The notes: generated from the sequence alone by a model not told the origin. DNA of 64,000 nucleotides from Nocardia terrae (GCF_009760405.1 NZ_WRPP01000006.1:186001-250000), one strand, 5' to 3'. Shown: positions 17,748-26,891, numbered from the stretch's first letter. Translations and numbers: made by a program.

Positions 17748-18857
17748 GTGGCATCGAGAGCGGGACGCTGGTGGGCTCCGGGCCGGGTCAATCTCATCGG
17801 CGAGCACACCGACTACAACGAGGGTTACGTGCTGCCGCTGGCCCTGCCACTGGGTCTGACCTGCACCGCCGCCGCCCGGCCGGATGGCGTGGTGCGCCTG
17901 CGATCCCGCCAGGCCCCGCTCGACGAGATCGACACCACGATCACCGCGCTCGACACCGGCGGCTGGTCGGAACTGCCCGCCTGGACGCGCTATCCGCTCG
18001 GTGTGATCCGCGAATTCGTGCGTCGCGGCCACGAGGTCACCGGCGTGGATCTCGACCTCGACGCCACCGTCCCGATCGGCGCGGGCCTGTCCTCCTCGGC
18101 GGCGCTGTCCTGCGCGGTCGCCATCGCCGCGCGGGACCTGTTCGCCCCCACCGTCTCCGATGCCGAGATCATCGACATCGCCCGGGTCGCCGAGAACGTC
18201 TACGTCGGCGTCCCCACCGGCATCCTCGATCAGTCCGCCGCCATGCTCTGCACTGCCGGGCACGTCCTGTTCCTCGACACCCGCACCGGCGTCACCGAGC
18301 AGATTCCCTTCGACCTCGACGCCTTCGGTCTGTCCCTGCTGGTCCTCGACACCGGCAGTCCGCACCACCTGATGGACGGCGAATACGCCCGGCGGCGTGC
18401 CGAATGCGCCACCGCCGCAGCACAACTGGGCGTCTCCTTCCTGCGCGACATCCCCTTCGCCGCCGAGGCCGACCGCCTCGCGGACCCGGTGCTGCGGCGA
18501 CGCGCCCGCCACGTGATCACCGAAAACGCCCGTGTCCTGCGAATAGCCGAACAATTGCGCGCCGGTGCGGATCCCCGCGTCATCGGATCCGTCCTCACCG
18601 CCGGACACGCCTCGCTGCGTGATGATTTCGAGGTCTCGGCCCCGCCGCTGGACACCGCCGTCGACGCGGCGCTCGCGGCGGGCGCACACGGCGCGCGCAT
18701 GACCGGCGGCGGGTTCGGCGGCAGCGTCATCGCCCTGGTCGACCACGACGCCACGGGCCCGGTGCTGTCCGCGGTGCGGGAAGCCTTCGCGAACAAGGGA
18801 TTCGACCCGCCCCGGGACTTCACCGTCACCCCCGCGGAGGGTGCTCACCGGCTCTGA
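17748..18857 (+). CDS. galK: Galactokinase
   Basis: 369 residues of the GHMP kinase family. The galactokinase signature WWAPGRVNLIGEHTDYNEGY is at the N-terminus, the ATP-binding PIGAGLSSSAALSCAV near residue 105-120, and the third GHMP motif GARMTGGGFGGSVIAL near 315-330. It phosphorylates galactose at C1 as the first step of the Leloir pathway. GTG start at 17748 is supported by AGGAGCC just upstream. No galT or galE is next to it, so it appears as a single gene here. Confidence 0.93.
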   Translation: MASRAGRWWAPGRVNLIGEHTDYNEGYVLPLALPLGLTCTAAARPDGVVRLRSRQAPLDEIDTTITALDTGGWSELPAWTRYPLGVIREFVRRGHEVTGVDLDLDATVPIGAGLSSSAALSCAVAIAARDLFAPTVSDAEIIDIARVAENVYVGVPTGILDQSAAMLCTAGHVLFLDTRTGVTEQIPFDLDAFGLSLLVLDTGSPHHLMDGEYARRRAECATAAAQLGVSFLRDIPFAAEADRLADPVLRRRARHVITENARVLRIAEQLRAGADPRVIGSVLTAGHASLRDDFEVSAPPLDTAVDAALAAGAHGARMTGGGFGGSVIALVDHDATGPVLSAVREAFANKGFDPPRDFTVTPAEGAHRL

Positions 18858-18873
18858 GTCCTCCACCGGAGGC

Positions 18874-18900
18874 GCCGCCCGCTGCCACGCGGCGGGCGGC
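18874..18900. terminator. GC-rich hairpin after galK
   Basis: GCCGCCCGC (18874-18882) pairs perfectly with GCGGGCGGC (18892-18900) across a 9-base loop. It lies between the converging ends of galK and the secreted-protein gene at 18915, so it could terminate both. No U-run is present. Confidence 0.4.
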
Positions 18901-18914
18901 GACCCGAGCAGCGC

Positions 18915-19637
18915 TTACTTCACAGGGGTGATCGACGGCTGGTTGATCGTCGTGAAGTATTGCACCGCCGCGGCGATGGCCACCGGCGCGGTGACGAACA
19001 GCTGGCCCGCGATGGTGCCGAGGAAGCCGACGGCCGCCGCGCCGATCAGGCAGCCGGTACCGGCCGCGCCGAGCAGCGGCACGAACATGGCGGCGAGCAC
19101 GCCCGCGGAGCCCAGCGTGACCAGGCCCGCCGCGCCGACCGCGCCGAGCAGGCAGCCGAGCGCCGCGCCGCCGAGGCCGCCCGCGAGGGTGCCGATGGTG
19201 GCGCCCATGGAGACGGTACTGGTCATGCGGCTCCACGCCGCCTGCTCACGGTCGTAATCCGACTTCCAGGGCGCGCTGTTCTCGAAGGGCAGCGCCACCG
19301 GCTGGTACACCGCGTGGGCGGCGTCGAACCGCGGGGTGAGCGTGGCGACGCGATCGTGGATGTCGGCGGTGATCGGGAACACGAAATCGTCCACGCGGAA
19401 GGACAATTCGGTGCCCGCGACCGTGGTGCCGTCGGCGGCCTTGATCTTCAGCACCCCGTCGTCCACCACCAGCGACCCGGCATCGGTGCGGATGACCAGG
19501 TCCCGCTCGCCGGTGGTGGCGGTGTAGTTGACGACACCCGCGTCGGAGGCGGCGGGCGCGGCGTTCACGGTTCCGGCGGTGACCCCGAGCGCGGTCGTCA
19601 CGAGGGCGGCGGACACGGCGAACTTGTTGAGCTTCAT
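18915..19637 (-). CDS. Secreted protein with glycine-zipper C-terminus (copy 2 of 3)
   Basis: 240 residues starting MKLNKFAVSAALVTTALG, signal peptide cut near VNA-APAAS. The N-terminal part is beta-rich (VVNYTATTGERDLVIRTDAG, SFRVDDFVFPITADI), followed by DREQAAWSRMTS and a long Gly/Ala hydrophobic tail (GATIGTLAGGLGGAALGCLLG, GAAGTGCLIGAAAVGFLG). Same architecture as the protein at 1567-2262. The ATG at 19637 has GAAAG upstream; the longer frame has no signal peptide. Probably exported and membrane-associated; role unknown. Confidence 0.78.
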   Translation of the reverse strand: MKLNKFAVSAALVTTALGVTAGTVNAAPAASDAGVVNYTATTGERDLVIRTDAGSLVVDDGVLKIKAADGTTVAGTELSFRVDDFVFPITADIHDRVATLTPRFDAAHAVYQPVALPFENSAPWKSDYDREQAAWSRMTSTVSMGATIGTLAGGLGGAALGCLLGAVGAAGLVTLGSAGVLAAMFVPLLGAAGTGCLIGAAAVGFLGTIAGQLFVTAPVAIAAAVQYFTTINQPSITPVK

Positions 19638-19791
19638 CAGGTTTCTTTCGTCGGTGCGGGTCAGGGTCCGCACGAATGGACACGGCTCCGCGGTGTCGTG
19701 GACAGCGCACTGCTGTGACCGAGAGCCGCGAAAAGGTGTGACCGACCGGCGGCACGGCCCGGAGGCCGTGCCGCTCAGCGGTTTTCGAGAG

Positions 19792-21288
19792 TCAGGCGGT
19801 GGTTGCGCGCAGGCGGGCTCCCACACCCGCGAGCACATCGATCACCAGGAACGCCAGCAGGGGAATGCCGATCATCGGCGCGAACCAGCCGGTGCCCACC
19901 GCGGCCGCTGCCAACGGCACGAGGATGATCAACGGGGTCCGCGCCAGCGCCCGGCGCGGAGCCTTGCCGACCGCGAGCGCGCGCTCCTTGGTCGGACGGC
20001 GGCGCCACCACATGAGGTAGCCGCGCACGATCACCGTGCCGAGCCCGACCATGATGGCCAGCAGCAGTAGCTGATTGGCCAGGCCGAACATCAGGCCCAT
20101 GTGGAACTGGATGCCCCAGTTGGTGAGCTTGGCCATGAGCGGCCAGTCGGCGTAGGGCAGCTTGTCGGTGACATTGCCGGTCGCACCGTCCACCGCGATG
20201 GCGTCGCGGGTGTACTGCCCGGGCCGGCGCAGCTCCTGCGCCACGAAGGCGGTGCCGTCCTTGGCCGGAACGCTGATCTCCAGCGGCCCGGTCAGCCCGT
20301 TGGCCCGGGCGACGCCGTAGACGGTGTCGACCAGTCCGGCGCGGTCGGCCGGGGGCACGGCCGCGGCCATACCGCCACCGTGGTGGTCGTGCTCGCCGCC
20401 CGAGGGCATGGCCGGGCCGGTCGATCCCGGCAGCTCGGCGTTCACCGCGGGCGTGGTCCAGCTCATCGCCTGCCGCAGCTGGGTCACGTTCTCACCCGCG
20501 TACTTCGACCAGGTCATGCCGGTCACCGACAGCAGCAACAGCACCGGCAGGATCCAAACACCCACCACGGCATGCCAATTCAGTGTGCGGGCCCGTGGCC
20601 GCGACCGATCCGGTCGCAGCAGCCAACCGGCCGAACGCTGCTCGCGTCGCGCCCGCACCCGCCGGTACCAGAGCACCAGCCCGGCCAGCGCCACCAGCCA
20701 CAGCCACGAGGCCGCGATCTCGCTGTAGTAGCGACCGACGTCGCCCAGATGCAGGTCCTTGTGCAGCTTGTCGATCCAGGTGCGCAGGGGCAGCGCGCCC
20801 GAACTGCCGTAGACGACGCTGTCGCCGACCGGCTGCGCGGTCACCGGGTCGATGAACACCGCGCGCCGCTCGGATTCACCCAGCGCCGGATCACTGAAGA
20901 GGACGCGGGTGGTGTCACCGGTGTTCTGCCCCGGGGCCACCGCCACCAGCGCCAGGTTCGGCTCGACGGTCTGCGCCGCGGCCACCTGCTCCTTCAGCGG
21001 TTTGGCCGGGCCGGTCGAATCGGTGTGCAGCAGGCCGCTCGAGGTGATGTTCTCCAGCGTCGGCGAGATCGCGTACAGCGCACCGGTCACGGCCGCGATC
21101 AGGATGAACGGTGCCACGAGGACACCGGCGTAGAAGTGCAGTCGCAGCATGAGCGCCTGAAAGGCATTGCCCACGCTTCGCTTCGAAGAGTCATCGGATT
21201 TCGGAGGTTTCCCGGCCGACGGGGTTTCCGTCTCCCGGGTAGGGGAGGGCGGCGGTGCCGAATCGACACCGCTGTCAGTGATTGTCAC
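19792..21288 (-). CDS. PepSY-associated transmembrane protein
   Basis: 498 residues. Four main membrane helices in the PepSY_TM layout: LMLRLHFYAGVLVAPFILIA near residue 45-65, ASWLWLVALAGLVLWYRRVR mid-protein, a HAVVGVWILPVLLLLSVTG helix, and LLLLAIMVGLGTVIVRGYLMWW. Large extracytoplasmic loops include a His-rich patch (GGEHDHHGGG) that could bind metal. Relatives (PiuB type) are linked to iron, siderophore or copper handling. GTG start at 21288 is chosen over the longer frame from 21429, whose N-terminus is non-native. The next gene upstream encodes another His-rich membrane protein. Confidence 0.85.
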   Translation of the reverse strand: MTITDSGVDSAPPPSPTRETETPSAGKPPKSDDSSKRSVGNAFQALMLRLHFYAGVLVAPFILIAAVTGALYAISPTLENITSSGLLHTDSTGPAKPLKEQVAAAQTVEPNLALVAVAPGQNTGDTTRVLFSDPALGESERRAVFIDPVTAQPVGDSVVYGSSGALPLRTWIDKLHKDLHLGDVGRYYSEIAASWLWLVALAGLVLWYRRVRARREQRSAGWLLRPDRSRPRARTLNWHAVVGVWILPVLLLLSVTGMTWSKYAGENVTQLRQAMSWTTPAVNAELPGSTGPAMPSGGEHDHHGGGMAAAVPPADRAGLVDTVYGVARANGLTGPLEISVPAKDGTAFVAQELRRPGQYTRDAIAVDGATGNVTDKLPYADWPLMAKLTNWGIQFHMGLMFGLANQLLLLAIMVGLGTVIVRGYLMWWRRRPTKERALAVGKAPRRALARTPLIILVPLAAAAVGTGWFAPMIGIPLLAFLVIDVLAGVGARLRATTA

Positions 21289-21485
21289 CAAACGGTCTTT
21301 CGTGTTCGAGGGAACACCCGGGGACGCGAGGTACAGGGGAAGGACACGTCGAGACGATGCGTGGTCCGGGCATGCCATGACCCCCTCATGGCGCGCACCC
21401 GACTGCCACCGCGTGCGCACCGCGGTCATGGAGATACCGGGACGCGCATGACACCACCGCGACGGTCGCGGGCGTACAGCGAACT

Positions 21486-21509
21486 CACACGGACGCGAAA
21501 GTCCGTGTG
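21486..21509. terminator. Hairpin downstream of the His-rich membrane protein gene
   Basis: CACACGGAC (21486-21494) and GTCCGTGTG (21501-21509) are perfect 9-bp arms around a 6-base loop. It lies 20 bp past the stop of the gene at 21529-22104 (minus strand) and may end that transcript, or separate it from the PepSY gene. No U-run. The remainder of the 240-bp gap shows no gene. Confidence 0.45.
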
Positions 21510-21528
21510 CCCGGGTGAAACAGGGGAA

Positions 21529-22104
21529 TCAGCCTCGAACGGGAGCGGGCGGACCGCGGGTGCGGAAGACGTCGGCCGCGAAGATCCGCAGCACGACTCG
21601 ATCGCGGTGCTCGATGAGCAGCCGCGGCGGCCCCGAGAGCACCGGCAGGGAAATGGGCGCGGGCAGCGCCCACACCAGCACGGTGGTGCCGATCCGGTAG
21701 GCGGCCTCGGCGCCGAGAATGACCACGGCCGCCACGCAGGCGGCGGCGATGTGCGCGCCCAGCATGGCCGGACTCCACATCGAGGCGTGGTGGTGGGCGT
21801 GCATGCTGTGCCCCGGCGAGCCCCACATCATGCTGAAGTGACCCAGCAATTGCCCGCCGACGAGCGCCACCAGCAGCCCGAGCGCCGTGGTGCGCAGCGC
21901 GTGCACGCTCGCCACGATCGCGCCGACCGCGGCCGAGGCGGCGACCAGCAGCGTCAACGGCCCCGACTCCAGGGGCGCGGCCCCCGAGATCCAGCCGTGC
22001 GCCGCGACCGCGAGCGCCCCGGAAACCGAACCGGCCGCCCCACCGCGCAATACCGCAGCATCACTGCGGTTTTGCGCCGTAAAGCGGCCGGGTCCGATAT
22101 TCAC
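21529..22104 (-). CDS. Small His-rich integral membrane protein
   Basis: 191 residues from a GTG at 22104. Four to five predicted membrane helices (for example GPLTLLVAASAAVGAIVASV, LGLLVALVGGQLLGH, MLGAHIAAACVAAVVILGAE) and a metal-binding-like cluster GHSMHAHHHASMW. Proteins of this plan occur beside PepSY proteins and copper genes in actinobacteria. Its partner downstream is the PepSY protein with its own His patch, so the pair may work on one metal at the cell surface. Function inferred from context only. Confidence 0.68.
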   Translation of the reverse strand: MNIGPGRFTAQNRSDAAVLRGGAAGSVSGALAVAAHGWISGAAPLESGPLTLLVAASAAVGAIVASVHALRTTALGLLVALVGGQLLGHFSMMWGSPGHSMHAHHHASMWSPAMLGAHIAAACVAAVVILGAEAAYRIGTTVLVWALPAPISLPVLSGPPRLLIEHRDRVVLRIFAADVFRTRGPPAPVRG

Positions 22105-22230
22105 GCGCTGATAATAGCTACTTGCTGCTCTCGCATACTCTCGTGCCCCGCTGCCGGTGGCAGCGGGGCACGAATCGAGATGTAGTCGAAGAGGATTCCC
22201 GCCCCGTGATGTGCGGGGACGCGAATCTGT

Positions 22231-23892
22231 CTAGCTCTCCGTGACTTCCATCTCGATGAGCGGCTTGCGCAGCAGCTTTCCGGTGGCATTGCGCGGCAGC
22301 TCGTCGAGGAAGATGACCTCGCGCGGCACCTTGTAGCGCGCCAGGTTCTCCTTGACGTAGTCCTTGATCTCCTGCACGTCGCGCTTGGAGTCCGGACCCG
22401 GAACCACGATGGCGCGCAGCCGCTTTCCGAAGTCGCGGTCGTCCACGCCGACCACCGCCGCCTCCAGGACGTCGGCCCGGTTGGACAGCAGGTTCTCGAC
22501 CTCCTGCGGGAAGACGTTCTCGCCGCCGGAGACGATCATGTCGTCGTCGCGGCCGTCGATGAACAGCAGCCCGTCGGTGTCGAAGTGACCGACGTCTCCG
22601 GAGGACATGAGCCCGTCCACGAACTCCTTGGTCCGGCCGTCGGTGTACTGCTTGAACGAGTGCCCGTTCTCGATGAAGATCGTGCCGGTCACGTTCGGCG
22701 CGGTGATGCGCTTGCGGTTCTCGTCGTAGAGCGCGATGCGGATGCCGACCGGCGGCTTGCCCGCGGTGGTCGGGGCCTTGCGCAGCTCGGCCGGGGTGGC
22801 CACGGTCATGACCGCGCACTCGGTCGAGCCGTACAGGTTGTAGAGCGAATCGCCGAAGTAGTCGAGCGTACGGGTGACCACGTCCGGCGGGATGGCCGAA
22901 CCGGCGGCGAAGACGACCTTCAGGGTCGCGGCCGGGCTGTACTTGGCCAGCGTCTCCTCGGGCAGGTCCAGAATGCGCTGCAGCATGGTCGGAACCACGG
23001 TCAGGCCCTGGGCGCGGTACTTCTGGATGTTCGCGAGGGTGCCCTCGGGATCGAAGCGGCGCTGCTGGAACACGACCCGGTTGCCCAGCGCCAGCGACAG
23101 CGTGAACTGCGAGAGCCCGGTGGCGTGGAAGATCGGCGCGGCCATCACCACGGTGCTGTTGCGCGGCAGCGGGATTCGGTCCAGGAACTGCGCGGTGATG
23201 AAGGGGGAGACCTTGTCGCGCGGCGCGCCCTTGGGGGTGCCGGTGGTGCCGGAGGTCAGGATGACCATGCCGCCCGGCTTCTCCGGCGGGGTCAGCGAGT
23301 CGGTGCCCTGCCCGGCCGAGATCGATTCGATGGTCGGGATCGAGGGATCGGCATTGTCCTTGGCGTCGACCCAGGTCAGGATGCGCGGAATGTCGGCCGG
23401 AATGGCGGACATCAGATCGAAGAACTCGCTGTCGTGCAGCACGGCCTTGACCTGCTCGCGGGCGGCCACGTCGGCGAACTGCGGCTTGGCGAAACCGGTG
23501 TTCATGAGCACGGCGCGCACACCCAGCTTGCCCGTCGCGACCAGGCTCAGCACCATGCCGCGGTGATCGCGGCACAGCACGCCGACCACGTCGCCGGCCT
23601 TCAGACCCTGCGCCGCGAGCCCGCGCGCGAAGGCGTTCGACATCTGGTCGAGCTGCTCGAAGGTGAGCTCACCGGCCTCGTCGACAATGGCCGAACTCTT
23701 CGCGTGGGTGTTGGCGCCGTGGACCACCGCGCCCGCGAAGGGACCGAACTTGGCCATATTGATGGCGGACCGGGCCGCGATGTCCGGTCGCAGTGGATTG
23801 AACAGACCCCCTCGAACCATCGCATTGACGCTGAGCGCGGCATCGCTCGCCTTGCGGAGAACCGTGCCAGCCGATGGAAGGGCAAGTGACAT
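22231..23892 (-). CDS. Fatty acyl-CoA synthetase (FadD-type)
   Basis: 553 residues of the ANL adenylating superfamily. Motifs in order: AMP-binding VILTSGTTGTPKGAP (P-loop), ATGLSQF region, YNLYGSTECA, DGRDDDMIVSGGENVFP (hinge), and the catalytic lysine in NATGKLLRKP. It activates fatty acids via acyl-adenylate to acyl-CoA, feeding beta-oxidation or lipid synthesis; FadD2/FadD12-like. The ATG at 23892 (MSLALPSAG) follows GGTTGTACC without a strong site. About 45-50 percent alike by eye to the neighbour at 24106, so the two are probably a tandem duplication. Confidence 0.92.
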   Translation of the reverse strand: MSLALPSAGTVLRKASDAALSVNAMVRGGLFNPLRPDIAARSAINMAKFGPFAGAVVHGANTHAKSSAIVDEAGELTFEQLDQMSNAFARGLAAQGLKAGDVVGVLCRDHRGMVLSLVATGKLGVRAVLMNTGFAKPQFADVAAREQVKAVLHDSEFFDLMSAIPADIPRILTWVDAKDNADPSIPTIESISAGQGTDSLTPPEKPGGMVILTSGTTGTPKGAPRDKVSPFITAQFLDRIPLPRNSTVVMAAPIFHATGLSQFTLSLALGNRVVFQQRRFDPEGTLANIQKYRAQGLTVVPTMLQRILDLPEETLAKYSPAATLKVVFAAGSAIPPDVVTRTLDYFGDSLYNLYGSTECAVMTVATPAELRKAPTTAGKPPVGIRIALYDENRKRITAPNVTGTIFIENGHSFKQYTDGRTKEFVDGLMSSGDVGHFDTDGLLFIDGRDDDMIVSGGENVFPQEVENLLSNRADVLEAAVVGVDDRDFGKRLRAIVVPGPDSKRDVQEIKDYVKENLARYKVPREVIFLDELPRNATGKLLRKPLIEMEVTES

Positions 23893-24010
23893 GGGTACAA
23901 CCTTCCGCGATCCCCCTGCCGGACGAGACGGCCGGACGGACCACAACCTTGAGATCCAGTGCGGTGCTAACACTAGCAAGCACGCGCAGCCGAGGTGTGG
24001 CCGAGGTCTC

Positions 24011-24027
24011 CGTTACCAGCGGTAACG
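24011..24027. promoter_or_regulatory. Perfect palindrome upstream of the first fadD gene
   Basis: CGTTACC-AGC-GGTAACG is a perfect 7-bp inverted repeat with a 3-bp centre, 119 bp upstream of the fadD start at 23892. Symmetry and size fit a TetR- or GntR-type operator. No regulator gene lies beside it. Confidence 0.5.
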
Positions 24028-24081
24028 AATAAAGTGCCCAGGTCGTGGCGGGCGTCGCAGGATTGCCCCCGGGTCGCGAGG

Positions 24082-24100
24082 AAGTAGGCAATGCCTACTT
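24082..24100. terminator. 19-bp perfect palindrome just past the second fadD stop
   Basis: AAGTAGGCA-A-TGCCTACTT has two perfect 9-bp arms around one base and begins 5 bp beyond the stop codon of the gene at 24106-25785. Position suggests a terminator, but the loop is too tight for a good RNA hairpin and no U-run follows, so an operator for the next gene is equally possible. Confidence 0.4.
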
Positions 24101-24105
24101 GCCGT

Positions 24106-25785
24106 CTATTCGCCCGCCGCGGGCGGCTCGTAGTCGACCAGGACGCGGCGCAGCAGTTTGCCCGTCGCGTTGCGGGGGAGATCGTCGAGGAAGAACACGT
24201 CGCGGGGGACCTTGTAGCGGGCGAGATTGGCCTTCACGAAGGTCTTGATCTCCTCGGCGTTCAGCTCCGCGCCCGGCTCGGGGACCACGAACGCGCGCAG
24301 CCGTTTGCCGAATTCCACATCGTCCACGCCGACCACCGCGGCGTCGAAGACGTCCTTGCGTTCCAGCAGCAGGTTCTCGACCTCCTGCGGATAGACGTTC
24401 TCGCCGCCGGAGACGATCATGTCGTCGTCGCGGCCGTCGACGAAAAGCAGTCCGCGGTGGTCGAAGTGGCCGACATCGCCGCTGGACATGTACCCGTCGA
24501 TGATCTGCTTGTGCCGCCCGTCGGTGTAGCCCTTGAACGGCGAGCCGGAGCGAATGAAGATGCGGCCCTTCACGTTCCTGGCGCGAATGCGCAGGCCGTC
24601 GTCGTCGAAGAGCGCGACCTCGCAGGTGGTGGGGGCGCGGCCGGCCGTGCCGGGCGCGATGGCCAGATCCTCCGGGCGGGCCACGGTGGCGACCGCGCAT
24701 TCGGTGGAGCCGTACAGGTTGTAGAGCACCGGCCCGAACGTCTCGGCGGTGCGCACCGACAGTTCGGGGGACAGCGCCGATCCGGCGATCACGATCGCCT
24801 TCAGCGAGGTGGTGTCGTACTTGTCGCGAATCGTCTTGTCCAGCTCCACCATTCGGTGCAGCATGGTCGGCACCGCGACCAGCATCTCGGCGCGGTGCTC
24901 GGCGATCAGGCGCAGGGTCCGCTCGGCGTCGAAGCGGCGCGCGGTCACCACCTTGTTGCCGAAAGCGACCCCGGCGAGCCAGGTTCCGAATCCCGTGGAG
25001 TGGAAGATCGGCGAGACGATGACCATGGTGCCGCGCTGCGGGAAGTCGATGCGATCCACCATCTGCACCGTCGCCAGCGGGCCGGTCCGATCGCGCGGGG
25101 CGCCCTTGGGCAGGCCGGTGGTCCCGCTGGTCAGGATGATGAATCCGCCCGGCTTCTTGGGCGCGGGCAGCGGGGTCTTGGCGTTGGCGGCGATGAGGGC
25201 GTCCAGAGTCGTTGCGCCGGCGGGGATCTCGGTGCCCTCGTCGACCCAGGTCAGTACGCGCGGCAATTCCGGCGGCAGCGCGTCGAGCAGGCCGATGAAC
25301 TCGGAGTCGTGCAGCACCGCCTTCACGTTCTCGCGCTCGCACACCTGCGCGAACTGCGGTTTGGCGAAACCGGTGTTCATGAGCGCCAATCGGGCGCCCA
25401 GCTTGCCCAGCGCCACCATGGTGAGCAGCAGTCCGCGATGATCGCGCGAGAGCACCCCGACGACCGTGCCCGGCTTCACCCCGAGCCGCTGCAGTCCCCG
25501 CGCCACCGCGTTGGATTGCTCGTCCAGCTCCCGATAGGTGAGTTCCCCGCGCTCGTCGGCCACGGCGGCCAGCTCCGGGAACATGCGCGCCGCCCGCCGC
25601 ACCGCCGTCGCCGGCGGCCCGAAAACCCGGCCCTCCAAGGCGGTTCGCACCGTCTCCGCCGGTTTTCGGGGATCGGTCAGCCCCAGCTCCCGGAGCCGTT
25701 TCAGCCCCCGCACCGCCTCCGCGGTGTGCGCCACGCGCTGCTGAGCCATTGCCAGTACGGAAGACACTGTCGATACCGAGGCCAC
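24106..25785 (-). CDS. Fatty acyl-CoA synthetase (FadD-type), second copy
   Basis: 559 residues, ANL superfamily: FIILTSGTTGLPKGAP, YNLYGSTECA, DGRDDDMIVSGGENVYP, NATGKLLRRV with the catalytic lysine. Same reaction as the neighbour and clearly its paralogue; conserved blocks such as LMNTGFAKPQFA and VKAVLHDSEF are shared. GTG at 25785 (VASVSTVSS) is chosen because GGAGGT lies seven bases upstream; the longer frame from 25848 is unsupported. Same orientation as the downstream copy with a 213-bp gap carrying two palindromes, so separate control is possible. Confidence 0.92.
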   Translation of the reverse strand: MASVSTVSSVLAMAQQRVAHTAEAVRGLKRLRELGLTDPRKPAETVRTALEGRVFGPPATAVRRAARMFPELAAVADERGELTYRELDEQSNAVARGLQRLGVKPGTVVGVLSRDHRGLLLTMVALGKLGARLALMNTGFAKPQFAQVCERENVKAVLHDSEFIGLLDALPPELPRVLTWVDEGTEIPAGATTLDALIAANAKTPLPAPKKPGGFIILTSGTTGLPKGAPRDRTGPLATVQMVDRIDFPQRGTMVIVSPIFHSTGFGTWLAGVAFGNKVVTARRFDAERTLRLIAEHRAEMLVAVPTMLHRMVELDKTIRDKYDTTSLKAIVIAGSALSPELSVRTAETFGPVLYNLYGSTECAVATVARPEDLAIAPGTAGRAPTTCEVALFDDDGLRIRARNVKGRIFIRSGSPFKGYTDGRHKQIIDGYMSSGDVGHFDHRGLLFVDGRDDDMIVSGGENVYPQEVENLLLERKDVFDAAVVGVDDVEFGKRLRAFVVPEPGAELNAEEIKTFVKANLARYKVPRDVFFLDDLPRNATGKLLRRVLVDYEPPAAGE

Positions 25786-25861
25786 GCCGACCACCTCCGA
25801 GAACCCGAGACCGCCCGCCGGCCGGACCCGACAGCGGGGTAGCGCCACCGTAACAGCGTGA

Positions 25862-25877
25862 TGTGACCCGAGTTACA
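25862..25877. promoter_or_regulatory. Possible CRP/GlxR-type site
   Basis: TGTGA-CCCGAG-TTACA matches the CRP-family consensus TGTGA-N6-TCACA at nine of ten half-site positions and lies 77 bp upstream of the second fadD start. Control of lipid genes by a cAMP receptor protein is known in mycobacteria. Single-site matches are common by chance, so this is tentative. Confidence 0.35.
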
Positions 25878-25967
25878 CAATTTCGGTCATATGGGGCAAC
25901 GGTACTGATTCGAAAGAGTGCGCGGCCCGCCGAGGCGGTTCGGCTGGCCGCTTGCCTCGTCGGGGTA

Positions 25968-26807
25968 TCAGTCCTGGTCGAAGCCGGTGGTGAGGCCCAA
26001 GTGAGCGGTGGCGTCGAGCTCGGCGGCGACGGTGGCCAGCTTGCCCCGGATCGCGCCGACCGCGTCCGGGCCCAGGGCCAGCCGCAGCGGCGGGTTCGGC
26101 GCGCCGACCATGGCCAGGACCGCGGCCGCGGCCTTGTCCGGATCGCCGCTCTGCTGCTGATCGGAGGCGGGCAGACCCTCGCGGATCGCGCCCACCGTGT
26201 CGGCGTAATCGGGGATGGCCGAGCCGATGGTGAGGGCGGCCGGCTTGGCGAAACCGGTTCGGAATTCGCCCGGTTCGACGATCAGCACCTGGATGCCCAG
26301 CGGATTCACCTCAGCCGCGAGCGCTTCACTGGCCAACTCCAGCGCACCCTTGGCGGCACTGTAGGCCCCCACGCCCGCGAACGACATGAACCCGCCCATG
26401 CTGGTGAGCTGAACAATGGTGCCGCCGCGCCGCTCCCGCATCTGCGGCAGCACCAGCTGAGTCAGGCGCAACGGCCCGAAGAACATGACCTCCATGGCAT
26501 CGCGCAGATCGGCCTCACCGGTCTCCTCGATCGCGCCGACGATCCCGTACCCCGCATTGTTGACCAGCACGTCGATGCGCCCGGCCTCCTTCACCGCCCG
26601 TTCCGCGGCCGCCGCGTCCCGCACGTCCAGCGTCACGACCTGCACCCGGTCCGGGTGCGCGGCAACGATTTCCGCCATGCTCTCGGGCCGCCGCACGGCA
26701 GCGATCACCTCATCGCCCGCCGCCACCACGGCCTTGGTGAAGGCCGCCCCGAAACCGCTGTTCGCTCCGGTGATCAGCCAACGGCGGGTGTTCTCTGCGT
26801 TCGTCAT
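25968..26807 (-). CDS. Short-chain dehydrogenase/reductase
   Basis: 279 residues, classical SDR. Cofactor motif WLITGANSGFGAAF at 10-23, DVRDAAAAERAV, VLVNNAGYGIVG, catalytic Ser in LTSMGG, and YSAAKGALE (Tyr-Lys). AVRRP after the second strand favours NADP(H). Substrate unknown. Several perfect 14-bp repeats lie in its promoter region. Confidence 0.88.
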   Translation of the reverse strand: MTNAENTRRWLITGANSGFGAAFTKAVVAAGDEVIAAVRRPESMAEIVAAHPDRVQVVTLDVRDAAAAERAVKEAGRIDVLVNNAGYGIVGAIEETGEADLRDAMEVMFFGPLRLTQLVLPQMRERRGGTIVQLTSMGGFMSFAGVGAYSAAKGALELASEALAAEVNPLGIQVLIVEPGEFRTGFAKPAALTIGSAIPDYADTVGAIREGLPASDQQQSGDPDKAAAAVLAMVGAPNPPLRLALGPDAVGAIRGKLATVAAELDATAHLGLTTGFDQD

Positions 26808-26845
26808 GCCTTACAGCCTGCCTGCCTCGGCGTGGTCCGGCATCG

Positions 26846-26891
26846 CCTGCGAGGGAGTAATTGCCTGCGCGGGAATACCTGCGCGGGAATA
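26846..26891. repeat. Three 14-bp iterons (two perfect tandem units)
   Basis: CCTGCGCGGGAATA occurs twice back to back at 26864-26877 and 26878-26891; a third unit CCTGCGAGGGAGTA (two mismatches) is at 26846-26859. They sit between the divergent SDR gene and the toxin-antitoxin operon, 39-84 bp upstream of the SDR start. Direct repeats of this size can be cooperative regulator sites; slippage duplication is the plain alternative. Confidence 0.6.
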
